Positions 20,901-32,306 of a DNA stretch of 64,000 bases are shown piece after piece (position 1 is the stretch's first letter; the number at the start of each line of letters is the position of its first letter). The translations under genes and the position numbers were made by a program. The stretch spans positions 62,001-126,000 of the forward strand of contig WOGZ01000060.1 in NCBI GenBank assembly GCA_009733775.1, read 5' to 3'. A model generated the notes under the pieces. It searched no databases. It worked only from the letters and a program-made list of their open reading frames with translations, and was not told the DNA's origin. The stretch is from Alectoria sarmentosa. Its lineage: Eukaryota > Ascomycota > Lecanoromycetes > Lecanorales > Parmeliaceae.

Positions 20901-23345
20901 TATATATAATTATTATAAAGACGATTTTAATAATTTTTTTTAAATAAAATTAAATGTTGTTATAAGCGTATTAATATATTAAATTAAATTAAAGTTTTTT
21001 ATTTATATTTTTAATCTTGCAGCTTATCGAATATCGTGTTTTTAATATAATTAAATTCGTTAAAATTAGTTTTTAAATATTAAAATGTTTTTATTTAATT
21101 ATAATAAAGAAATCGTGTAATAAAGTCGTAATAAATGAAATTCGATAATATAATATATATTTAAGCGATATAATATTTTTACGAATATGATTATCTTTAA
21201 TAGTTAATAGTAGATTAAAAAAAGCAAATCGTTATCGAGTTTATATTTATTAATTTTAATGTTAAATGCGAGCTTTTCGTTTTCTCAAAACGATTTTACG
21301 TTAAATTTATATTATATAAATCTCACTTTTTTATTTATAAAGTAATTTAATATCGATAATATTTTTTTAAATAATAAAAAAGTAAGATAATTTCGTTTTA
21401 TTTTTCGATTTAACTATTTTTTTTATTTGTTTTTGCGAACGAAATTATTAACTCTTTTAAATATTTATAATCTTTTAAAAACAAATCACATTATCTTTTC
21501 TTTTTATTTATTTCGTAATTAATAGTTATCTATAAATTGAAATGATCGATAATCGTTTATAAGTTATTGAAATTAAATCGCTATTAATGCTCGCATTTAA
21601 TTAAAAAATTAAATTAAAAAAACGATAAAAGTATAAATTGTTTAATTGTTATATAATAGATAAATTCTCGTTAATAAACATTTAATTAAATGTCGTTTCT
21701 TTTAAAATTATTATATCGTTATTTATTGAATAATGAATATAATAATTAAATATTATTATTAAGAAAATTCGGCAATTTATTTGATAAAAACGAATTAAAT
21801 TATAAATTTTTAAAAAAGATATTTTATTATTAATGTTAAAATTAATATAAAATTATATTATAGAAAAATATTTAGTAAAATGATTAAGTAAATTAATAAT
21901 ATATATATATATATATATATATTTTTAAATAAGTGTAAATGTCTTTATCAAAACACGTTAAACTCAATCGAATAATGTTAAAAAATATTAATCATATAAA
22001 AAATGTAAAGTACGTTTATAATATTAATCTTTTTTTTTCAAAAAATTATGTTTAGCATTATAAAGATCGAAAATGAGTATTTATAATTTATTTTATATTT
22101 TTGAAACTCTTGATTAATAAATATTATAGTCGAGAGAACTTGCGACGATAATAATAAAAATAATATATCGTAAAAAAATCTTAAATAACAACGCTCGATA
22201 CTAAAAAATAATAAATAAAAATTTTATTTTAATTGTTTATTAAATGCGTTGAAAATCGATAATTTTCGTATTTTTCAAATACATATTTTATTATAATTTT
22301 GATATTCGTTATATTTTTATTAAATGCTTTTTTTAATAATAACGTAATTTATATAAATAAAATATAACGTAACGTAAATAAAAATAAATGTTATATAAAA
22401 AACAATATCTTTAAGTTTATTTTTAAAAACTCAATCGAACTTATTAAATAATTGATACGAATTTCTTTATCGAATTTTCGATTAATTTAGCGTTTTAACA
22501 CTGCGAAGTTTTCATCTTTTATAAGTTATTTATATTTTTAAAAAATATTTATAATAAACATTAAATCACATTATAATTATAGTTATCTCTTAATAATATT
22601 TTAATATTTAAAATATTTTAACATTTATGATCTTTTTTTATAAAAATTAAAATTAACATTTATAAATTATTTAAATAAGTAATTATCATTTACGTTATAA
22701 TATTAAAAAAACTATATATTAAATATTAAAAGTTTTATCTCTTTTTGAATCGTGCAATTCTTCGAAAAAATTCATTAACGAAAACTTTAATAATATTTCG
22801 TTTGTTATAATAATTAATCGTTTAATAATATAAGCGTATAATTGAAGCGATTATAAATAAGCGTTAAATATTAAAATAAAATAAAATTATAACTTTCTCA
22901 TAAATGCTTATTATATTATTAAATATATTATATAAATATATTTTCAATCACTCGAAGTAAAAAGTAAATTTATATAATAATTTTAATTATAATAATTTGT
23001 ATATTAATAAATATAAAGCAAAATTTAAATCAAGTTATATTTATTATTAATATTTTATATTTTTTAAATAAATAAAAATTATAATACGCATAATTTTTCG
23101 TAAAAGTTTCGATGTTTATTTATTAAAATTAAATTCGAATTTATTGTATTTTATAAAAAAAACTTATTAATAACATTATAAAAACTATAATAATAATAAT
23201 TGTTTTATCGATAATGTTTATAATGTATAAATTTAAATGATAATTTTGATGGAAAAAAAATGAAATCAGAAGACCATAATGACATTTAAAGTTAGTTTCG
23301 CAAAAATAAATATATCATTTAATTGACTTAATGGTAAGGCTATAG
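17941..23345. repeat. large AT-rich RIP-degraded block
   Basis: A 5.4-kb block of extreme AT content with cytosines left mostly in CpG. An (AT)n microsatellite lies at about 21900-21923. No transposon domain can be read. Frames such as 19748-19963 are AT-driven and not credible. One island of nearly normal sequence near 20350-20520 is a solo LTR described separately. HET genes 4 and 5 flank the block on its two sides and point away from it. Confidence 0.85.
20350..20512. mobile_element. solo LTR of a retrotransposon, less RIP-mutated than its surroundings
   Basis: The 163-bp segment begins TGTCATGG and ends CCGTGACA, an 8-bp terminal inverted repeat with one transition mismatch. It is flanked on both sides by the same 5-bp word, CTAAC (20345-20349 and 20513-20517). 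TG...CA ends plus a 5-bp target duplication define an LTR. No internal retroelement sequence adjoins it, so it is a solo LTR left by LTR-LTR recombination. It retains CpA and TpG dinucleotides that the surrounding block has lost. The insertion therefore appears younger than the main mutation of the block. The LTR family is not identifiable from this copy. Confidence 0.75.
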
Positions 23346-23615
23346 GGCTAACTTTCGCTTTAAATATTTCTTTTAATTATTGCTGCTAAATCTCCCTAAT
23401 GTAATATTTGCGGGAGGTTTGAGTACCCGAGTCTTTTCAGCTATGGGTGCGAGTATTGAAATCTTTGCCCCTAGATATTTTGCATCAGTGCCTAAGCCGG
23501 CCGCCACCTGTCGAGTCAGCTGAGCGCTTACGCGAAGCGGCTTAGCAAGGCTTGACCCCCTCTGACTTCGAGATGCCAATGTTGTATGTTTTGCAGACCA
23601 TGAGTCGTCCGAAGT
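23346..23615. promoter_or_regulatory. upstream region of HET gene 5
   Basis: This is 270 bp of normal composition between the RIP block and the start codon, and it must hold the core promoter. No clear TATA box is seen. An ATG at 23600, out of frame with the gene, opens a very short frame and could act as an upstream ORF. Confidence 0.35.
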
Positions 23616-25316
23616 ATGCCACCAGGCGCGTTTGACAATTCGTGCTCATGGCCACGACGGTTGCTGCATATCCAGACCCTAAGATCCTACGAATGGCAAC
23701 CCGGGAACATTTATGGTGGATACCGAAATCCAGGATACAATGCTCTGTCATATACATGGGGTAGATGGCAGCTCTGTGAAGATGAAATGCCAGAGATCAG
23801 TGCGATCCGGGTGAAGGGGACATCCTGGAGCATCCCTCGAATCGACCCTGTTCATTTCACTGCTGAGAAATTTGCAGCAGTAATTGCAGACACCGCCGAC
23901 CCTCATCCTTCCGAAAGCAATGCGTCTGGAGTTGACTTCCTTTGGCTGGATGTCGCCTGTATTGATCAAAGCCCCGAATCTCGCGAGAAAGCTCAGGAAA
24001 TCGGCCGCCAAGCCAAGATATTCCGGGGCGCTACTCACGTCTTCGTGTGGTTGACTACTCACGACAGATTCTATTACAACACCTGGGCATCCGAAATGGA
24101 GCCTAAATTTGAGCTTATGTGCGGCCCCAAATTTCACACCGATGTCGATATTCGGTGTTGGACAATGGAAGTAACAATGATTGTTGCTAATTTGCTAGCT
24201 GACCCTTGGTTTTCCTCGCTTTGGACTCTTCAAGAGACCTTTTTGTCTCCAGACGCTGTGATAATCCCGGGAGATGCAATGAAGAGCAGTATTGACCTCT
24301 GTCGTCTCGGTTTCATCAGTGAGACCCTACAAACAATCAAGGATGCTTTGAGCTATGACGATAAAATTCGGGAAGCCGATGGAGAATGTGGCTTAAGCGC
24401 CATGATTGATCGGACTGGGCTTCTAGTGTGCCTCGATCAGGATTCGATGGGCTTATTGACGGCTGCAGGAAATCGAACCACCCGTCACGAGGAAGACCGC
24501 GTATACGGCATAATGCAGGTCTTCGAATTCCAGCTTGGTAACTCGGCATCTGATATAGATGAAAATCGTGCTTTTAGCTTGGAAGAGCTTAACGATCAAT
24601 TAGGGGCAGCTTTGTTAGAGAAAACCCCTATATTGAGCCAGATGCATATATATCAGGGTAAAGTTGAGCCAAGCAAGGGCTGGCGATTGAACAAGAGTTC
24701 CATCGTCCCTCCCGTGTCAAAGGTTTTCTATCACCGCAAACGAGCTCAACCCGCAGTCGAGAGTCGTGCAACTCTTTCTTGCCAGCAATCAGACGCATCC
24801 CTCTGGGGGAGGTTCTCAGGACCAACAATCTCATTTCGGGTCTTCGCACAGCGACTCTTGCACGATTGGCCGAACGCATGGTTTTACGGGGGCGCGACCG
24901 TTTTGCTCGACAGAGAAATCCTCGATAGGTGCTTCGTAGATCATCGTGCGACGGACCTTTCCCGGGCTGCGTTTTTAGCACATCATACCCCAGAGGTGAC
25001 AATCCTGCTTTTGGGTCTACAGACTGAGCCCAAGAGGGAAGGTGAAAAGGGTCGTAGATCAGCGGTCGGATTGCTCTTACATCGGTTTTCGGATTTAGAA
25101 ATGAAAAGTACGACGAGACTCGAAAGTTGGAAGCGCGTGGGTCTCTTCATCTGGAGCATCGACTCGGAACGGCCAGAAGAGGAAGCAACTCGCAGCAATG
25201 AACCTTTCAAACTACTCGCGGAATCCCTTAGAAACTTAAAAACTACAATCAAACATCTTCCTTATCTGAAGGGTGAGGGCCCCGAATGGAAGGATGCATC
25301 CGGGTTGTTTGGGTAG
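23616..25316 (+). CDS. HET-domain protein 5
   Basis: Single exon of 566 residues from the ATG at 23616. The order of motifs matches copy 4: WPRRLLHIQTLRS (about 12), LSYTWGRWQ (about 43), VDFLWLDVACIDQ (about 107), DPWFSSLWTLQETFL (about 196), DRVYGIMQVFEFQLGNSA (about 292) and a C-terminal GLFIWS motif. It is the only plus-strand HET gene in the window and is about as diverged from copy 4 as the other members are. No internal stop or frameshift is present. The family induces growth arrest or cell death on nonself recognition; the actual recognition partner is unknown. Confidence 0.88.
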   Translation: MPPGAFDNSCSWPRRLLHIQTLRSYEWQPGNIYGGYRNPGYNALSYTWGRWQLCEDEMPEISAIRVKGTSWSIPRIDPVHFTAEKFAAVIADTADPHPSESNASGVDFLWLDVACIDQSPESREKAQEIGRQAKIFRGATHVFVWLTTHDRFYYNTWASEMEPKFELMCGPKFHTDVDIRCWTMEVTMIVANLLADPWFSSLWTLQETFLSPDAVIIPGDAMKSSIDLCRLGFISETLQTIKDALSYDDKIREADGECGLSAMIDRTGLLVCLDQDSMGLLTAAGNRTTRHEEDRVYGIMQVFEFQLGNSASDIDENRAFSLEELNDQLGAALLEKTPILSQMHIYQGKVEPSKGWRLNKSSIVPPVSKVFYHRKRAQPAVESRATLSCQQSDASLWGRFSGPTISFRVFAQRLLHDWPNAWFYGGATVLLDREILDRCFVDHRATDLSRAAFLAHHTPEVTILLLGLQTEPKREGEKGRRSAVGLLLHRFSDLEMKSTTRLESWKRVGLFIWSIDSERPEEEATRSNEPFKLLAESLRNLKTTIKHLPYLKGEGPEWKDASGLFG

Positions 25317-26107
25317 CTTCCGTGTCGTGTCACGCTATGAGTTTTGGACTTTGAAATGGCCGGTCATTCATCATTTCGTGCACCTTTGGGTTCGGGTATA
25401 AGTGACAGGGAGCGCCTCTAGTGTTCGATATAGAGGTAAATAGCTCGTCTGTGCCTCGCACAGAGGTGTCAGCTTTGTGTAGGATTGTGAATACATTGAG
25501 AACGCTCTTCTGTATCCTCAGACGACTTATATAATGTCTTGGTCTTCGCGACCAATGACACTCTGGCTTTTTTGCTAATTCTTCTTTAATTCATCCTTGT
25601 GTCTTTACGGAATTGAAATTGGAGGCTGGTACTACAAGATAAACCTATGAGATCAAAACTCCGTCGCAATGGTCCATAATCCCCGTCTCCATAATGATTT
25701 GAGTGCAGCAATAATCGGCTCAATTTCACCAAATCGCTCTCTGGCGTGCTGCGCATAATGCATGACCAACCGTATCCCCAGCTGTGCTAATAAAGGTAGC
25801 CGGGCACAGCGCCACTGAGTCCACATTCCCATGCAGCCCTCCAATTCTAGCCATCAGATGTCCAACCCATACCGTTGGCATGAGGGAATGTCCGCGAAGT
25901 GATCCACACCAGAAGAGTGCGATATTTGGAGCACTGTGTAGTTCCGAGCTTTATGTGGTCGATAGTCCTGACCATTCCCCGAGTAAGTGAACGGATGTGG
26001 CGGAAGAAGATCGCTCATTCAAGCCGCTGAGGCATCGGTGGCCGCATCACACATGTGTGCTAATGTCAAGGTGACGCCATTCGAAAAGCTTAGCGAGAAT
26101 CGACTTC
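25317..26107. other. intergenic region
   Basis: These 791 bp lie between two genes that converge here. The short frames at 25653-26047 have no supporting features. I see no gene, repeat or RNA. Confidence 0.5.
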
Positions 26108-26320
26108 TCATGGTTTACAGTAGACCTGGACATTTGCTCTGCAAGTGTGAACGCCTCCTGGCAGAGTCCTGTACCCATAATGACATTCTGAGCAGTCGAT
26201 GAAGGAGATGCCGTTCTGGCTTGCGAGAGGGCCAGGGATGACGGGAACCGCAGCAGGCAATGGGGCAGCAAGAGTAGCTGGAAGGAGAGGAAGGAGACAA
26301 AGGAAAGTAGAGGTCTTCAT
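26108..26320 (-). CDS. small secreted cysteine-containing protein
   Basis: A 70-residue frame starts at the ATG at 26320; the frame runs further upstream to 26359 with a weaker N-terminus. Residues 1-19 form a classical secretion signal (a Lys at position 2, a Leu-rich core, and an Ala-rich cleavage region near LAAP). The mature part of about 50 residues holds four cysteines in the order C-x2-C, then C, then C close to the C-terminus (IDCSECHYGY, HTCRA, VYCKP). That could form two disulfides. Small cysteine-bearing secreted proteins of this kind are typical fungal effector or cell-wall candidates. There is no homology I can name, so this remains a prediction from the signal peptide and cysteine pattern. 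Confidence 0.55.
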   Translation of the reverse strand: MKTSTFLCLLPLLPATLAAPLPAAVPVIPGPLASQNGISFIDCSECHYGYRTLPGGVHTCRANVQVYCKP

Positions 26321-28418
26321 GGTAGCAACAAAAGGCGTGTCGAAGGCTGGGACGTGCAAGGTTGAACGCTTGTGGTAGAGCTGGATGGATGAGCAGAAAG
26401 TGCGATGGTATGATTGTCATTGGCGATCACGGCTTCTGAGGTGGTAATGGACTTTATGAGAATTGAAGCACTATGTGGTACTCGTCCGCGCTTGACTCGG
26501 AATATGATCAGGCAACTCGAGGTCTGTGTATTTTTGCATCGAAAGCAATGTTGGGAGGCTTTGATTATTGAAACCATAAGCGCTTCGACGCGCAAAGGAG
26601 CCTTTCTTGTACAAATGCGAATGAGCTGTGCCCTTGCCACAATGTGAGAGCCGTACTGATGAGCCTCACGCCAGTGGCTGTAGCTATTTATAGCAGCAGA
26701 CTGGGGTGGAGATACGCTAAGCGACTTCAGTGCTAGCGGCTCTTGATCGCTGGCTTCCGCAGAGAAGTCTCGGCAATGAAGTTTTTCATTTTGTCGCCAT
26801 TACGGCAGAAATTCAGTCGTGGTGGCCTAGACTCGTGGAAAAGTCCAGCGGGTTTCTTCCTTCATTAAAAACCTCATCTCGCTATATTTTTTCAGAAGCC
26901 TCAAATCATGAGAGCTTTTCTTCTGAGCCAACACGGATACAACCCGCCATGATAATCTTTCTTGCTCATCGTCCGGTCCGTATCTCAGATGACTGGCTCT
27001 CTACCTCAGCAATGTCTCTTACAGTCATTAAATTGAGCTCGTGGAAGTGGCAATTGGTGCGTACTAAAACGCGTCCGCCCTTTGACCAGAAGAAACGAGA
27101 GTAGGCGGCTGCCTTTCAAGAATATGAAATCCAGAACAATCCTCCCTCTCCAGGCACACGTTTCATATTTGATCCAGCTCGAGTCCATTAATGGAAGCCC
27201 TACGAGGCTCTGGCCGGAGTGGAGGATGATACCGTCGCTTTCCGATCCTGCAGGATTCCAGGGCTGTGTGGCACGTGGCGCACGTGAAAGAATTTCCCAT
27301 TTAAGACCTTGAACTCACTTGACAAGAGCTTGTGCCACAGTGTGTTGACGGCGAAGCTGTCCATGCAGGTACAATGTTGGTGCGAATCTGTCACGGATCC
27401 TTCCGATATCCAGATCGACTACTACTCAAGGCCTTCCGCTTTGGGGCCGATATCTACTTTGGCAACACAGCCTCCAATGATGCCTGTTCAATTGACTCCC
27501 AGGCTGTCCAGTCGTGAATACCTTCAAAAATAGCGGATGGATCTCCTTTCGCCTTCTCTGTGCGCAGTACTCAGGGGACCATTCCTCGATATCGAAAAAT
27601 AGAAATTCAGAGTGGAGGTTGACTCTACACATGGCAATGTAGACAGTGGAAAACGCGCTTTGATTGGCGCATACAGCAAATGGTACTCGAAAAGGCTCGT
27701 TCAGCACTGTCGTATCGCAACTGACTTTGGACCGGCCAGGAATGGAGTGAAGCGTTCTACCTCTTTCACGTCTTGAATATGGCGCTGAAGAGGCAATTAC
27801 TGTCAGTTGAGGCTCTTCGGGTATTAGCTGCCGCAGGACTCGTTTCATTTCATGGAATCGTTCTACTACCCGGGTCCCGGGCTATGCCCGAGGAGTCAAA
27901 ACCCAATAGGACTACAGCATTAGCAAAACGCCGTATGGCAGTTTTCAATGCTCTGATTCCTGTTCACTTTAACATAATTTGTGAAACATGATCCACGACG
28001 GCTAATGTCCATGTGCCACAAGAACCTGTTAAGGCATCCAGCACTTCATACAAGTGTAATGGCACTCTGGAAGTTTCAGGAATATAGGAGACTACGGCAC
28101 TGCTTCTCACCTATGATGCCTAAGAATTTTGAAACGCTTCCACGCTGGCTGTGGCAGTCAGGTAGCAGAGCACCCCATACACTGTCGCAATGAGTTCTAC
28201 AGTTGTATATATACCACTCGCAAACCATTGTCACAACTCTTACCAAACAGCATCTCCTTCTTTACCTTGCAACATCATTTCCTTTGTCTCATCTCGTATA
28301 TACTACTATATTCCCGACACTGGTTGTCTCATTCGCACAATATAAAATCACCACCACCAAAGCAACTTCTTCCATTCCCTATCTTTCACTTTGTACCATT
28401 TCTACCCTTACAACCAAC
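26321..28418. other. 2.1-kb region with no confident gene
   Basis: Composition is normal. A 140-codon minus-strand frame at 27426-27848 is listed separately as a weak candidate. TATA-like words at about 28205-28213 and 28343-28349 precede the secreted-protein gene at 28419. Confidence 0.4.
27426..27848 (-). CDS. weak candidate ORF, 140 residues
   Basis: An ATG at 27848 opens 140 codons with moderately protein-like composition, including a stretch around FRVPFAVCANQSAFSTVYIA and a WSPEYCAQRRRKEIHP segment. No family is recognised, no splice partners are evident, and the C-terminus is Arg/Gln-rich and looks random. It could be the first exon of an unrecognised gene, a pseudogene fragment, or chance. 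Confidence 0.2.
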   Translation of the reverse strand: MKRVLRQLIPEEPQLTVIASSAPYSRRERGRTLHSIPGRSKVSCDTTVLNEPFRVPFAVCANQSAFSTVYIAMCRVNLHSEFLFFDIEEWSPEYCAQRRRKEIHPLFLKVFTTGQPGSQLNRHHWRLCCQSRYRPQSGRP

Positions 28419-29316
28419 ATGATGCAGGTTCATCAACTTATGGCACTACTGTCCCTCCTCGCAGCTCCCCTCGGTGTCCTCGCCATCCCTAACGGCGCAT
28501 GCGACGGACAATCCGACGGACTCTCCATCACCTGGTCCGGCAACGCCGAAAACGCCTACTTCACCTTCAACGGCGGCGCCAACACCGGCCCCGCAACCGG
28601 CTGCACAGATCTCGGATCAGGCTTCAACGGCCAAGTGGGCATATCCTACATGGGCGCCGACGGCCAGCCCCACGTCGACGGCACCATCCTCGAAACGAAC
28701 CCGACCGGCTGTACGTATTTTCGGAGTCCATCTTCCCTCTTTTGAACTAAATATTGAGTCTTGAGACATGTCTTGGGAGCTTTCACTCTTTAGACGTGTT
28801 TCAAGGCTCGTCATACCTCCTTAAACAGGCAAGACTGACTCCGAAATAGACTTCGACATCAGCTACATTCTCGGCTACACCCTCCCCGTCGTCTGTTCCT
28901 CCAACGGCGCCTCCTCAGGCTGCGCCATCGACCTTTTCGGCTCCGGCACCCCGTGCCCTGGCACCGTGCAAGACGGTGTCTGTCAGAACCCCACGGGCCC
29001 CGGTGGATCCAATGACCCAGGCGCGTATCAAGGCTCCGCAGGCGCTCAGCCCTGGTGCAACGCCTGTTCGCCACCGGACCCCTTCTTCGCGCCATGCGCT
29101 GGCTCCGCTTATACCTACCCTTACGATGATGGAGCGACGGTGGGACCGGCCGTGGGCTCCATTCAGTGCTGTGTCGGCACGGCTTGTGGCGCTACGGGCA
29201 GGGAAGGCAACGGGAAGTGGGGGAACAACCAGCCAAACCGTGACCCACCTTGCACTGCTTGCTCTTCGGGCAGCAGACGGAGTCTTCTGGAACGAAGGTG
29301 GAGCAAGGAAGAGTAA
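28419..29316 (+). CDS. secreted cysteine-rich thaumatin-like protein
   Basis: Two exons, 28419-28710 and 28829-29316, joined across a 118-nt intron (GTACGT...ACAG), give 259 residues. Residues 1-22 are a signal peptide with a Leu/Ala-rich core ending near VLAIP. The mature protein is rich in Gly, Ser, Pro and Cys. Spaced motifs include SGCAIDLFGSG, FFAPCAGSAYTYPYDD and IQCCVGTACG. This arrangement resembles the small fungal thaumatin-like extracellular proteins (CalA/CETA type), in which a run of disulfides holds a beta-sandwich and an Asp-containing acidic cleft may bind glucan. The family assignment is from memory of motif style and is moderate. The C-terminus is basic (SRRSLLERRWSK). Secretion itself is well supported. 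Confidence 0.65.
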
Positions 29317-30163
29317 GCTGGCTCTTACTCAGTGAACTCCCGCACAATTAAATCCGGGTGTGCTCTTTTGTTTTCTCGAATTCGCGGCATAGCGCTGGAG
29401 TGTATGGTCTCGTTGGATTTGTGATATCTTACTGCATTGCGTCGGCGCATGCTACCTTGGATTAGCGATTTCCCTCTCTGTCTTTGAAGCATAGCGTTGG
29501 AGTCTTTTGATCTTCTGCATACTCGGCATGTTTGCACTGACCTATCTGATACATATTGCACATATGGAATATACTGGACACAAGGGGAGCTTCTGGTAAA
29601 CGATACCCACTAGCGCTTTGGTATCTTCGCGTTTGTGTCGTCATTGTAGTACATATATCAGACTCCATAGCGTTGAACATTCTCTATTTCACAGTCTTTA
29701 CTCTTAAACATAAAACAACTCGATGCTACAGTATTCTTTCAAATCTCCATTGCGCCTCTTGAGCCACAATTGGTTGCAGAAAGCCCAAGACCCTTGGCCG
29801 CTTAGCGCCGCATTATGATCGCTATTTGCTGCTTCCCGGCGATCAGCTCACAGACGCTTACCTTATCACTCGAAAAGTAACGTATTTCGGAGATGCAGTG
29901 ATTGGATGACGAGGAATCACAACCCGGGAATCCGTTCCGCGGAAAACAGCTCCTAGATCCCGACTCCATCAAGATCATAGCGTCCGATAAGGATCTAATC
30001 AGTCGCGATAAAGCCCAGATCCAGGCACTACAAAACTCCATCTACATATAACCCTACAACCCACTCATTCTCATAACCCATCCCTCCAGCCCCCCCAGAA
30101 ANNNNNNNNNNTCCCCCCCAACCCAACCCCCCCCCCCCCCAACCACAAAAAAAAATAAAAAAA
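29317..30163. other. intergenic region with a 10-base assembly gap
   Basis: No gene is seen. Ns occupy 30102-30111, flanked by C- and A-rich low-complexity sequence immediately upstream of the glutathione transferase start. The gap probably marks an unresolved homopolymer or pyrimidine-rich 5' leader. TATA or start-site features cannot be trusted here. Confidence 0.6.
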
Positions 30164-30986
30164 ATGCTAACCCTCATCTCCGCGACCCCGTCCCCCTACG
30201 CGCGCAAGAACCGCATCGCCCTCCTCGAAAAGAACGTCCCCTTCACCCTGCGCTCCGAGATCCCCTGGCATCACGGCACCGAAACGCCTCAACACAACCC
30301 GCTCGAAAAGCTACCCATTTTGCTCTTCGACGACGGCCGCCCGCCCATCTACGAGTCATGGTACATCCAGGAGTACATTGTGCAGAAATATGCGGGGGTG
30401 GGACCAAGGCTGATGCCGGAGGGGGTGGATGAGGCGTTGGCGGCGAGGCGGGTGCAGGTGGTGGCGGATGGGGGGTGCGATGCTATGGTATGTTTTGGTT
30501 TTTTTGAATCGGATCGAATCGAATCGAATCGAATCAGCTCCTGACCCTATTGAATGAATCCGCCGCTGCGGAATTCTTTTTTTGGGGGGGTTGACCCTCT
30601 TAGTTAGTTGGGACGGCCGATGACGAATGTTGACACGGGTATCACCATCAAAGGGCCTCGCCTTCTTCGAAACCTCGCGCGGCGCGCTCAAGTCGGACGA
30701 ATGGATGGCGCGGCAGCTGCGGAAAGTGCACGGCGCCATCAAAGCCATCGACGCCTTCGTCAAAGCCCGCACGAGCGACTTCCTGATCGGCGATGAATTA
30801 TCCATTGCCGATATCGCGGCGGGGGCCATGTTGGGCATGATGGACATGGTCGAGACGCAGTTTGGGCTCATTCGGTGGAAGGAGGACTATCCGGAGCTGC
30901 TGGCGTGGTGGGAGCGGTTGGAGGAGAGGGAGAGTTTTCGGCAGACGAGGCCGGTCATGTTTGAGTTGACGGAGAAGGTCGTGTGA
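30164..30986 (+). CDS. glutathione S-transferase family protein
   Basis: Exons 30164-30487 and 30654-30986, joined across a 166-nt intron (GTATGT...AAAG), give 218 residues. The N-terminal half is a thioredoxin-like GST domain. SPYARKNRIALLEKNVPF carries the usual active-site region with Ser/Tyr near residues 9-11, then KLPILLFDDG with the cis-Pro, then YESWYIQEYI where glutathione contacts are normally made. The C-terminal helical domain contains the conserved folding motif in DELSIADIAAG and ends with WWERLEERESFRQTRP. Such proteins conjugate glutathione to electrophiles or act as isomerases in the cytosol; the substrate cannot be told. The intron contains a GAATC microsatellite at about 30506-30537. 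Confidence 0.85.
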
Positions 30987-32306
30987 GGATGTCGCGGGGG
31001 AAAGCGGGGCGGGGCGGGTGGAGTGAGGATTGTTGTGTGGGATAAGTGGATGTGTAAAGAGTGTGGAAGGCAGATAGCTCTTCGTAGGGGGGGAGTTTGG
31101 AATGATGTGCTTTTATCTTAACTAAGTCATAGTTATGAATATCGGCTGCAAACCTCAACGTGAGCGCCGCTGGTGTCTAGCGGCGTTGGTACGGGCAGTC
31201 GAACGTAATCATAGGATACAAAATCGTGCTGTATATTGCCAATACTCACGTAGGATTCTCACACCAGCCAAAGAAAACGTTCTCGTGTCCAAAACTCCAG
31301 TCTCTTTCCTAAGTCCGTCCAACGCAAAAAGCCTGCCGAATGGTAGCAGCCGCGACCTGCAAGAAAGTATTCCGAGGCTCTCCCCCAGAACGACAGCTAC
31401 TTCAGCTCACCTTCTAGCTGCTAGGTTCCTATCTCCTAGGCATATCTGGCCAAGATCAGATTTCCCTGAACGAACAAATGGATAACTAGAGTCTCGAAGG
31501 CTGTCACTGCCCTCGAGCTGAGACGTTTGGACCCTCTTCCCTACCACGGCTTCTCGGAAGCCAAACGATCTTTTAGCCAGCTCGATGCCATAGCCGCCAC
31601 TCGTTGGCCCGCTGAGGTCGTTGTCTCGATCTGGTCATCGTCAAACAAAGTACACCCTCTCCGCAGATCATCTCTGTTCCGCGCTTTACAATCCTCCCTT
31701 TACGAAACTATAGGGAATCTTGCAAGGTACGTCTCTACGAGATAGTCTTGCGTTGTTGGAATCATATATCATACCATTGCGTGACCGAGTTGACCCATCC
31801 ATCGTCTTTGAGGGCGTCAGAAGTGTGCGCTGAAGCCGTCCTCTCAGCGATAGCCACACGGCTCAGGGATAGGAATAGATGCTTCATTCCCACGCCAGTG
31901 GCAAAGATCGCGCAGTTACTCGGTGGAGGGTCGATGTCTCGAATTGATGACTTGTGAGAAGGAATGAGGTGGCGGGATGATTTGCGTTAGTACCTACAGC
32001 TATGTATGCGATTTAGTAAAAATGGCACCCAATCGCCAGTTCCTTATGTTCCCGTTGAAGACCTGTTCCATGTCGATGGCTAAGTACGTCGATATTCCAT
32101 GAGATGCTTGAGCGTGCGGGGTTCCATCTAATGGCATTACTTCAATCGCGTTCTGTGTGTTGAGGTAACATTCAAAGGTGGATGGAAGACTTCCTGATAG
32201 GGAAACGTGTGGAGCATGTGCAAGTCGCTTTGCAACTCGGCTTCGAGTAGAACAAAGCGAGCATTAAAATTATCGATACAATAATTTTGACTTCCAGATT
32301 CACTTA
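30987..32306. other. intergenic region
   Basis: These 1.3 kb have normal composition. Frames at 31135-31957 have no domain or splice support. A possible third exon of the neighbouring glycosyltransferase (about 32137-32240) may lie at its right edge. Confidence 0.45.
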
